Source of the DNA: Antedon mediterranea
Lineage: Eukaryota > Echinodermata > Crinoidea > Comatulida > Antedonidae
Length of the DNA: 64,000 nt
Direction of reading: 5' to 3'
NCBI RefSeq assembly: GCF_964355755.1
Contig: NC_092675.1
Coordinates: 20,102,912 to 20,166,911, forward strand
The first letter of the stretch is position 1; the number at the start of each line of letters is the position of its first letter. Of the stretch, positions 1 through 9,960 are shown piece by piece. The position numbers and the translations under genes are program-made. Below the pieces are notes generated by a model. It had not been told where the DNA came from and searched no databases. It saw nothing but the letters and a program-made list of their open reading frames with translations.

Positions 1-129
1 ATTTTTTACCGGGATATAGTTGGAAAAAGATAAAAAGATGGAGCATAACATTTCTATTCTATATTCAGTGTATCTTCTGGTATTTATGCAATTTTGCAAT
101 TTATGCAATTTTGTTTGTTAATTTCATAG

Positions 130-682
130 AATCCAGTTGGAGCAGGTAGATATGATATGCAGAGGTGGGTAGAGGCTCAGCATCGAAATGGACACTGTAG
201 TGTCTTCAACTCAAAGGTTGGAAGAAAGAGCACAAAACGTGACAATATGATGCTGTAAGTATTGGTCAAATAAGGACTTTAGTACCATTCTGAGCTTCTC
301 GGCATAACTGATTGTGAGTCACAAGAGGCATATTTGTTATATATGTTATATATACCACACTCACACAATAAGTTTCAAGTATTCTATTGCTATACAAGCT
401 TAGCATAAAGTATATGAGAGCATAAACTGTGGTGCCTAATGCGTCATAGAAGATGCAACTCAGATACCAACTGAATTAAAGAATACATTTGTGTTGTCGT
501 ACAGTATATTGATCTTTTGGCTGTAAGTGCCGTCACCAAATGTATTTGTTATCTTTCTATTTTCCAGGGAGCGTATTCAACCAAAAAATGTGCGCCCAGA
601 AGATCGACTTCATTTGACAAAACCACAGACAGCTCAAGACTACATCCAAGCAAGAAAGATAATATATGCACAGCAAACTTGA
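130..682 (+). CDS. 3' end (last two coding exons) of an unidentified gene
   Basis: Two exons are visible: 130-254, after a T-rich tract ending in TAG and ending at a GTAAGT donor, and 568-682, after a TTTTCCAG acceptor and ending in TGA. The phases fit (first exon open from its first base, leaving two bases that the second exon completes) and give 79 residues with no internal stop. The first exon opens NPVGAGRYDMQRWVEAQHRN and the protein ends in a polar, basic, glutamine-rich tail (DYIQARKIIYAQQT). The start and most of the gene lie before the window. The 'PVGAGRY' stretch resembles sperm-tail PG-rich (STPG) repeats of axonemal proteins, but I do not recognise the protein and assign no function. 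That it is coding is fairly sure; its identity is unknown. Confidence 0.6.
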
Positions 683-2922
683 AATACATTTATTATGATA
701 AAGTATGAAAATATTACCTAAGAAAAACTTTTTTGGTATTAAAAAAATGTAGTTCAGCCAACTACAGTATTATTCCAAGTATATCAGCAATGTTTTAAAT
801 TTATAAAGTAGTTTTAATTTCTCTTTTACTGGAGGCATAATGTATAGTGTTGCATACAAAAGTATATAGGACATTAAATATGTATACTATTAGTAAGTAC
901 TGTCTAATTCCAGTCTAGCTCTTCCAGACTACCTTCTCATGGGTTAGGACCCATTTACACTAGGGTAGGACAATAACGATCAACGATAAATAGATAAATA
1001 TGCATTTTTCATACATAAACCAAAGGAAACCTTTAAAAACAATTTTCATCCAGAACTATAGAATAACCATCTATGATGATGATCACTTGATCGGATTTTT
1101 AAAAATATTATTTTTATCAATGACAGCAAAGTGATTTTCCTGTAGTTCTAATATGAAAACTTTTCCAATTTATTTTGTTTATGTAAGAAAAATGTATGTT
1201 TATTTATCTTTAACATCCTAGTGTAAATGGGTAAAAACAGAAGTCATTATTCCAACTTAAAATGACTGTATAACATTGGTTTATAGTGTATTTTTAAATG
1301 TAATTTTGCAAAACAAGAATGGTGCAATACATTTATAAAACGTGTATATTATAATTGAAATTAGCTAATAAACTGTATACATATCCGTTGTGGGCTATGC
1401 TACGCAGAACAATTGTAACAACAGTTATAGACCTCTCATTTTGGACACCCCCATTCAGAGAAAACCTTATTATGGGACACGTCCATCCAAGGGACACCCC
1501 TATTATTGGGACACCCCCATTCAGGGGACACCTTATTATGGGACACCCCCATTCATTGGAAACTCCTATTATGGGAACACCTCTATTCAAGGGACACCCC
1601 TGTTATGAGGACACTACACTAGAGAAACATGGATATGTTTTAGCACAGAGCCAGCCCCTGTTCAGTGGACACTTTGTTGATTCTGACTGTGTCCCTTAAT
1701 AGGGGTTCTACTGTATGTTCCAACCCTTTGTTTAAATGTACTATGCAAGAGTGACGCATAGTGACCTTGTATTGTCTCCACACAAGTTCTTCCTTCCAGG
1801 CAAAGTTATGCAAATAGATGTGAATTCAAACAATTTTATTTTTAGAGGAATCAGGTGGATGGGTGAGGAAAAATAAAGCATTTGGCAAGACAAATTATAT
1901 TATGTAAATTTTCCCACCAATATATACAGTACAATGCTTAACCGCCGAAATATTGTTAACAGAAAAAATGAGTAATGGTGTAATGTTGGTAAAACTAGTA
2001 GACAATGTTGTGTTATGTTATTTTGGGATGAGTTGCCGGATTATAGTTATGGGTTAATTCAAAATATTATATAGATCAATTATCAGGGTGAAAGTGTAAT
2101 AAATCTATGCAGATAAAATCTGCATATTGCATATTTAATTTGTTTTATTGTAATTATTGAGATAATGTAAAATGGTTCTCAGCTCAAATTGTGTACATTA
2201 GGAATAGTTAAGATAAAAAAAACTAATGTTGAAGCTTGGTAATGTGAACACATAATCCAATTGAGTGGTGTAGTTTGGTTAGGCAGCTTACTTGGCATCT
2301 GGTTACACTAAGGTCGAGATTGCCTGTGGTTGGTATTGGGACAAGCAAGTTGATTGGCTGTGAGAATTCTTGACAGAACATGGATCTATCTGAATGTATG
2401 TATGTCATGTTCCAATATTGTAAAGGTTTGTACCACAGGTAGAGAGTGTGTTGAAGGATAATACATGTGATAAGACACTATAAGCAAAAGCTGGCAACTG
2501 AACTTGTTTTTGTTCTTTTATTACAAAAAGATAAGTTAACTACTGTATATACTGTAGTGTATGTTTATGGCTGCAACAAATTTCAACCAAACTAAGAATT
2601 TAACCCATCCATCTTTCCAAAAACAATGACAAAATCCTTGTTAAGCAGACATGATTACTTATTATTATTATGATGATGATGATGATTTTAAGTCTCTGCC
2701 TAGATTTTGTCAGGAATGTCTTTAAGTATTGGAATCCTCTATGTCTAGACCTGCAGAAAAATCAGGAACACTGGTACACTAGTGATGAATAGCCTTTCCA
2801 AGAAGCCTTTCTCATTGCTGCATCCAAATACTGGGTTTCAGTGCTGATAAATGGGTTATTAATGAAACAATAAACAATTTCTTCTCATTGTGAATAAAAT
2901 AATAATTATTGCCTCGCTTTTT
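683..2922. other. Spacer between the unidentified gene and DMAP1
   Basis: This AT-rich spacer lies between two convergent genes. It holds the GGACACCCC minisatellite at 1435-1712 and short simple repeats such as (GAT)n near 2670. Otherwise I see no exon with plausible splice sites and homology. The 3' untranslated regions of both flanking genes must lie here, but I could not fix either poly(A) site. Confidence 0.6.
1435..1712. repeat. GGACACCCC minisatellite
   Basis: Imperfect tandem copies of a unit of roughly 16-18 or 33-37 bases, built on TATTATGGGACACCCCCATT and variants, run through this stretch. Three overlapping open frames here (two forward, one reverse) come only from the repeat and encode proline-, glycine- and threonine-rich peptides without homology. 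Confidence 0.7.
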
Positions 2923-3919
2923 TCACCTTTTAAGCTTCTTAATCATGTTTAATTGCTCAATAGCAGCTCTTCTTTTTCTCTGAAACATAAACAAGTTTAA
3001 ACAAATGAAAACAAATTTTATTCAGTAATTACAAACACATTTATATAGATAGAACAATTGGAAAGAAAGGAGGGAGTTTGCTGGCCCAGTCGGTATACAC
3101 GGTATGTACTCCAAACTAAACATAAATTAAGCATTACTAAACAAATTAAACATTGTGGGAGGTATACAACGAACGGCGTGTTGTTCGGACATACATGGGT
3201 CATAAGCAAGCACTCCGTGATGCATGCTTTAATAACAGCGTTGATAAGCTTATCAGCGCTGGATATGATAGGTATATGAAAATATGGTACATTGAAACAG
3301 GTAGGAAAAATATATATACACAATTGGTACTCACAGGGGTCGATGGTGTAGTTGATACAACATCCACATCAATCATTTCCGATATTTTCTTTCCGGAAGC
3401 AAGTGGATCACCTCCAGTTGTTTCAGCTAGATTTGTAGTTAGATTTGTACTTTGTATTAGTTCTGTTAGCTCAGGGCCTAGGTCCTTACCCTGACTGCAT
3501 GCTTCCAGTCTGTGTCTAAGTGTTTGCAATTCAAAGTCTTGATTTGCCTTGGCTAGTTTCAGCTCGTACAGTAGTACAACATCAGACCTGTGAATAGGGT
3601 AAAACAATTAGGTGGATAATAGGAGTTGAGCATGTAATATAGGGGCAACTTAACTAATGTCTCCAAAGAAATTTGTTTTATCATGACCATCCTACAACAT
3701 ATATTATATATAATATTAAAAAAAAACAATGTTTAAGGTTTCCATGGTGAAAAAACACTATGTTTGTGGTACACCATGTGATTTGATGGCCATCATCTAC
3801 TTTGACAGCTACAGTAATGCCATTGTTTTGGTTAACTGTGTTTAATCCAAAAAATGACTGGGGTAATAATGTTCAGCGCTTAGAGGTTTCATTATATTAG
3901 GCGCTATATAAATCCAGGA

Positions 3920-3951
<32 letters not shown>

Positions 3952-6900
3952 TTTGTCCAGTGAGCTAATAAGCCCAGTTTTGCTAGGTTATGGCTCTGTC
4001 AGATGGTCTGTCAATCGAAACGTAGAAATGTTCTCAACTTGATTTTCTTTTTTGAATCACACCGCAAAACTTCACTAACTTAATAGTATAAAAACATTTT
4101 CAAGCCTATCTATTTCATACCTGAGCTCATTATACTGTACAGATATATCGTCCGTTGGCATTGGATAAACTGGAACTCCTAATTCATCTAAAGAAACCTC
4201 AATATATTTTGTCTTCTTTTGACCCACAGATGATGGCAGCTTCATCTATAATGTGGTAAGTAATAAGTAATTTCACAACAAAGAAAGAATGTAAACAACT
4301 TTCGAACATTCAAATAATAGCCTTTTTGTCATTTTTTAGTTAAAATAATTGTTACAGATAATAAAAAATAATTACCCTCTGACTTCGTAATGATACACCA
4401 GATTGCTTGAAATCTGGAAATTTAATGCCAGTTGATTCAGGAATCTAATTTGTAAAAAAAGAAAAACAAAACAAATGTTAAATCAGATTAAACTTAAACT
4501 AAACTATTTTATATATATATTATTATGTAAATTATTGTCTATCGTTGAAAGTATGCTAAATATTCTGAACCGTAAAAACGACTAAGTAACCGTTACCAAT
4601 ATCCCAGCCAAGATAAAGATCCAATTTTTTTAATAACTGCGTTTATTTTTCTATTTTCTTTGTCAGAATGTCAATGAGCAATGTAGTAATTTTTTGAAAA
4701 TAAAGAAATTGTTTTTATAAAGGTTTATAAATTCTATTTGATTCTGAAACTGATATACATTAATGTTGTAATTTAAACAAATAGATACTAAATATCCAAC
4801 CTTTGTGGAACCGCCTTCATGATCTTTAGATCTTTTACTGCTTGGCATAGTGTGCATCTTCTTCTTCTTAAAAGCTTTCTCAACTCGTCTGGTATCAGAG
4901 CTGTGGTCCGCCGCTGTTATCAACTTCTGTAAATCTTGCGCTTTCTTTTCACGTTCCTTCTTCCTTAACTCAATCTTTTTAAGTTCTTGAATTAACTGTT
5001 CTTCTTCCTCAACCTGAGGATATATAATCAATATAAACGTAGTGGCGCTATGCTTTTGGCAGTTACATACTTGCCTTTAAATACCAAGGTCAAGGGTCAG
5101 ATGGTAGTGTCAAGGTTGCAACACAAGACTGAGGTTACTTCATGTGTATGATATAGAATAAATATAAAGAAAATCATAAACAAATAAAGTAACCTCCAAG
5201 AAAATGAAGAAAGGGAGATTTTTGGGAAAAAATGCACGCCTATTTCAAACTTCAATCGAAACATTTCACATAATGAAAAGTTATACCTGTTCTGGTGTTC
5301 TTTCAAATAATTTGATAAGCTGACTTTTGCGTTTGCGTTCATGTTCTGCATCAAAGACAAGTGGTGCACGACTGCTAAGGCTTGGGTCAGCACGTACTTT
5401 AGCAAGTTTGTTGACAATATTATAGTAACGTTCTTTCATGTCTTCAATACTTCGTTTCTAAAAAAAACCAATGATATAACTACAATCAACACAATGTACA
5501 TTTTATTATTTTTATGTACAATGTACATCGTATATCATGCAATACATGGTGCTTTTCAATTAATTCAATTTCTGGCACACTGGTATTTTCCTATGTTCTT
5601 CAGCCTCTATAATGTTTGTTATACTTACACTATGTGTGTGAGAATCAAAGCGGTCATGAATAACAAACCAGCGGAAATCAAATCGCCCACATAGATCAAA
5701 GAGATGATCAGTTGCTTGTTTGGTCCATTTCTCATCGTGCAAATGCAGGTGATACTCTTGATCTGAATACATTGGCACCTGTACTTGCTAAAAAGCATTA
5801 GAAAATAGTACACAAACAATTACAAAATTGTGGCTATTAAAATCCAGTCTTTATAAAAATCATCAAGAAAACAGTACAGTATAACAACTACAAACATGTG
5901 GCTAGTAAAATTCAGTCTTTTAATTACTTTACAATGATTTTAAGAAATGAAACCAAAGTGTATCAAGTAAATAGCTATAAAATTAATACTATAAAATATA
6001 TAATATTTTTTATAGTATTAGTTTTATAGCTACAGTATTTACTGTATACACTCAGGACTTGTCTTTTGAAAATGATAGGTGTGCTACAAATTGCACTCCG
6101 CTGTTAGTATTTTAGTTTGTAGAAGTTTACCAAAATTAAGCGTGTTGTGAATCGCACTCCTTAAGGGCAGTTTAGGAATGTGTTAGGTGAGTGATCGCAC
6201 TCGCTCGCCTTAAAAGACAAGGCATGTACTTTGTTGTAAATTCTTAAAATCATGGCTGGTGATATTATGACGTCACATAAATACTGTTAAAGTTATTGCA
6301 ACCTTATTAAATCTTGCAAACTGGTAATCTTTGCCTTCATCTGCAACTCTTCTCCAATGATGAAATACAAAACCATCCTACAGAAAAAAATATTCTATAT
6401 TATTATACATTGTTTCAATGAATTTATTTCTCTTCTTTTTTCCTTTTAAAGATGTATTGTCTCTTAAAAACAGGAAAATTGAATAGGCAATTTTGCAGTT
6501 TTAATAAAGTTATTCACTTCTGTAGAAAAAAAATCAACAAAAATAATTATTTCACTTATAAAATGGCAAAAGAAATGGTTAATGTTAACCAAAACCATTG
6601 TCTGACAAAAACAATTTAGGTATTTTTGCTTTAAATTACATTTTTTCAGTAATTTTTTTTTTCCAACCAGTTTTTGGTGAATATGAATAAATAAATATTA
6701 TGTGACATGAAAATGGCATATTCAACAAAAACAATATTTCTTTAGGGGGACAATACATCTTTAAATAAAAAAAATTCATATTGAAATCAAGAGAGGCTAA
6801 ACCCAGAAAGCCACCTATACATAAAGTAAGTAAATCTACAGAGTAATGTTGTATAAATGTTCCTTCTGATTTAAAGTTACTCATTATACTACCTATTCTC

Positions 6901-7594
6901 ATAATATTGAATTATGCAGTATGAATGAACAAAATTGTACTTGCCTTTCTTGCTGGGTTTGTAAACGGCATAAACTTCCAAAATCTCACTTTTTTTATAC
7001 CAAGCTTTGCTTTCACTTGCTTATAACCAGTGTTAGTATCACTTGGGATGAGAGGTGGTGGATCACTGTAAAAAAAACCATAAACAAATTTTTCAAAAGA
7101 GAGAAGGAGCAGTAAAGCTGTAGTTTAATGTTTGTCATTTATCAACTTACTTTTTATTATCAGAGTACAACAATGCATACAGTTCTCTGTGCATGCCCTC
7201 GGGACGTTTGAAAACTGGTTCAGACTGTTTCTTTACTTTCTGTAGAGAAAATACATGATATATGAGTCATGACACATTAAATTATGACAAATCAATGTTT
7301 TTTCTAAATTATGTCAATGATGAGTCAAAAGTTGTTTTTCTTTTGCTTTGAAGGTAAAAACTTACAGGGCACTACCATTGTTGCATGGAAGTCAATCTTG
7401 TGTGTATCTGAAATTAGTTAAGTGCATCTAATGTAATCTTGATTCTCTACTGCAGGCGCATTTGTCCATTTTAGGGATAAACCTACCTTTTTCTGATCTG
7501 ATCCAAAGATGTCTTTGATGGAAACCTCCGAGGTTTGCCCCATCATACCAGTTCCATCAAAATCCAAAATATCTTTTACATCACTTGACGTCAT
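2923..7594 (-). CDS. DMAP1: DNA methyltransferase 1-associated protein 1 (complete, 11 coding exons)
   Basis: DMAP1 is a nuclear subunit of the NuA4/TIP60 acetyltransferase and SRCAP remodelling complexes and binds DNMT1. Reverse-strand exons are 7594-7487, 7239-7151, 7065-6945, 6377-6303, 5787-5629, 5457-5287, 5013-4801, 4444-4376, 4245-4121, 3587-3335 and 2979-2923. All phases agree and give 479 residues; the human protein is 467. Family landmarks in order: FKRPEGMHRELYALLYSD; KFMPFTNPARK|DGFVFHHW; the SANT/Myb-like region (about residues 145-200, with DHLFDLCGRFDFRWFVIHDR); a charged helix LIQELKKIELRKKEREKK; QDLQKLITAADHSSDTRR; LRSQRMKLPSSVGQKK; and ELQTLRHRLEA near the end. It starts at MTSSDVKDILDF. 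Intron 3 uses a GC donor (6944-6943), which conservation of the RK/DG junction requires. Introns hold a MITE, a SINE tail and a CDC40 exon copy. Confidence 0.95.
3153..3300 (+). pseudogene. CDC40: Isolated CDC40 (PRP17) WD40 exon fragment, antisense in the last DMAP1 intron
   Basis: An open stretch of 49 codons, opening LWEVYNERRVVRTYMGHK and ending GYDRYMKIWYIETG, matches the WD40 repeat of the splicing factor CDC40/PRP17 that in human contains KIKLWEVYGERR and AAYDRYLKLW. It has no internal stop. Just upstream, a KQIK-like stretch continues the homology but in another frame, so a small indel is likely. The homology stops at a GTAGG donor-like site (3301), where a CDC40 intron could begin. 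No other CDC40 exon is visible in the window, so this is a partial duplicate and not a working gene. Loss of homology exactly at a splice-like site suggests a DNA-level copy and not a retrocopy. Confidence 0.75.
3852..3951 (+). mobile_element. SINE 3' tail fragment ending in (ATT)n
   Basis: The text 'GACTGGGGTAATAATGTTCA', then GCGCTTAGAGG and GCGCTATATAAATCCAGGAT, ends in a long ATT run. The same tail recurs at 40297-40375 and, reversed, at the end of a fuller tRNA-headed SINE at 54205-54478. Here only the tail is present. Confidence 0.65.
6448..6763. mobile_element. MITE family A copy (DMAP1 intron 4)
   Basis: The ends are inverted copies of AAAGATGTATTGTCCC (left, AAAGATGTATTGTCTC; right, GGGGGACAATACATCTTT). 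The internal phrases 'TTTTAATAAAGTTATTCACTTC', here shortened, and GCTTTAAATTACATTTTTTC recur in the other copies. No coding capacity is seen. Confidence 0.75.
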
Positions 7595-9960
7595 TTTGTT
7601 TGTGTATTATCAATCTGTAGTAGGAAAAAGATCTCCACAGTTTATTTCTTGAAATTTTCTGAATTTTTCTAAAATAAAAATATAATAAACTTATGGGTCA
7701 AATTTTAAAATTTAGTTTACAATTTTAGCATTGTGTGTTTATATGACAAAATTTAGTACATTTAGATATTGAAATTTTTGTGATGAGCATAGTCATGCTT
7801 AGTTCCCACTAGAGACGCAACACAAAATAAGTCAATCAAAAGCAATGGATTATTCAAACTGTCACTTGTCATTGGTCAACTTGCGGCGCTAGTTTCGTTT
7901 CACCTGTCTTTTATTTTGACTCCAAATTTGTTAAGTAACTTTATCGTGAATACCACACCTTAGAATTAGGCCTCAAAAATATTTTTACGAAGGAGAATCA
8001 TAAAAAAGGTAACACATAAATCCTTTAAGTTGACAAATTTACAGGCATGTTTCTCGTACACCGTTCGTGAATTCCGCATACTCCATGTTCAATATTGTCG
8101 TTTCTATAGAGCGCAAAAAGAGCAACTATAATAGAGGGCTAAAAACCCAGTGGAATACATATTTAATGCATTTATTGGTGAAAATTACATTCAATTTCAA
8201 TATATTTTGTCAATCACAATACAACTGAAATGTTACTTTTGATATTGTAAACGGTTTCGTTAACTTTTAAGAATAAACATCAACAAATTCATCATCACAA
8301 CATGTAGTGTAGGTTTATACGTCAATCAAATTTCTCTGAATAATATCCCTTAGGGCTAGGCTAGGTAGTGATGCTGATATAGGGTTGATATTCTTCGAAA
8401 ACAGCACATTATCAGCAGTAACATGTTACAGTATTTTTATTGACAAAATATATTGAAATTAAACGTGTATTTCAATAGATGCATTAAAAGTAGATGCATT
8501 CCACTGAGTTTTTAACCCTTTATTATAGTTGCTCTTTTGCCAGTCCATAGAAACCAAAAAATTGAAATTCGAGTATGCGAAATTCGCGAACAGTATGTGG
8601 GAAAAACGTCTGTAAAATCATCAATTTAAAGGACTTTTTATGTGATTCTCCTTCATAAAAGTACTTATGAGGCCCAATTCTAAGGTGTGGTATTCACGAT
8701 AAGTTACTTAACAAGTTTGGAGTTGAAAGGAGTAAAAAAAAAATGCAGGTGCAAACGGAAATATCGCCCAACTTGTTTGTGTCTACGCCCTTGTGTTGCA
8801 TCTCTAGTGACCATGCTTAGTCGCTTTCAGCTCATTATTTTCTCTTTTTCCTAGCTAGACAATTTGCACAACAAAATGAAAGGTATCAAATTATGCAACA
8901 AATTTCTCTTGCCCAAATCATTTTTTTGTTGCAAATGCTTCAAAAATAGCCTTTACTATGTGTAATTGAGTCAATAAATAATTTACAATAATAGTAAGCT
9001 ACTACTAGTACTGTTAGCTAGGCCTACACTCCTAGTGCTTAACTGTCACTGTACAGGCTAGCCTCCCTCTAGAATAGAAAGTACTTACAACAGCGCCTTC
9101 TACACTAACTATAGAGTGCCCTCTGCTGTCTTTCTGTTGCAAGCCTAGCTAGGCTAGGCCTAGCTAGTAAAACCAAACTAAAATGACATGAGAAGACCTA
9201 GAGTCTAAGAACTAGCAAACTTATTAAGCTTACAAAGTAGTATAGAAATAGTCGAAGTTTAATTTAAACCCCTAAAATGTATACGTAAACGTTAACAAAA
9301 GGCATTATTCACGAATTTTCTAGGCACCAAATGCAAGATTCGAGTACACACCGTACCGTCGTACCCGCCTCAAGTTATAAGTTGAGGGCAGTATTTCATT
9401 TTGCTCCAAACTCCAAACTCATGCCAATAATGCACTGAAGGCGTCCCATATCACTTCAACAACCAAAAAAGTTAAAGATTGGCGGCGCTGTTCAAAAGAA
9501 GAAAAAAAGAAGGGTAAAATTGTAGTTTAAAAGTTTGTTTTTAGTATAAAATAGATCACCATTTCAACGTGTTTTAAATATCATTTATCACAAATGTGTG
9601 ATGCACTAAGCTATCGGAAGATATCCCACCCTAATCGGAATTATGGTATATATATTAACTTTAGGCCTAGAGGCTAGGCCTAGCTTTTACTCTAAAGAAT
9701 GTGACTCGTAGGGATTAGTTCGTTTGAGTAGGTCAAGTCTTGAATGGTGGTCGTTTCGTCCTTTAAAAATTTAGCAAAGAAGCACTATGAATTTAAGAAA
9801 AATGCTTTTGTACAGTTTGATAAATTTTGAATGGAGATTTTTATACTAATAAATTTAATTAGGCCCTAGCTAGGCTTAGTTAGTAACACATGCCTGTCTG
9901 TCGCAATTTTTAATGAAAAATACAATTTATTAATTCAATTTATATTTTTTTCATTTGCAG
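7595..9960. other. Divergent spacer between DMAP1 and OMA1
   Basis: The 5' ends of DMAP1 (leftward) and OMA1 (rightward) lie here, so their promoters and 5' untranslated exons must be inside. The OMA1 ATG at 9961 directly follows a TTTTTTCATTTGCAG acceptor-like tract, which implies an upstream non-coding exon. A 1-kb foldback element fills 7793-8820. The remainder, 8821-9950, is rich in TAGGCCTAG motifs. I cannot place a transcription start with confidence. Confidence 0.5.
7793..8820. repeat. Foldback element with about 400-base inverted arms
   Basis: The left arm (about 7800-8225) and right arm (about 8420-8815) are diverged reverse complements. Shared blocks include CACTAGAGACGCAACAC near the ends, GTATTCACGATAAGTTACTT-type text, GAATTCGCATACTC-type text and TTTCAATATATTTTGTCAAT at the loop side. 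The outer ends resemble the GGTTCCCACTAG termini of the small element at 31896-32026. CATGCTTAGT occurs outside both ends and could be a target duplication, but it may also be part of the terminal repeat. No open frame of note lies inside. Confidence 0.75.

Noticed and set aside
1355-1699. Overlapping open frames of 114, 72 and 85 codons
   Set aside because: All come from the GGACACCCC minisatellite and have no homology or splice context.
5341-5694. 117-codon forward open frame across DMAP1 exons
   Set aside because: It is the shadow of reverse-strand DMAP1 exons 5 and 6.
6636-6902. 88-codon reverse open frame in a DMAP1 intron
   Set aside because: It overlaps a MITE family A copy and no DMAP1 homology is present.
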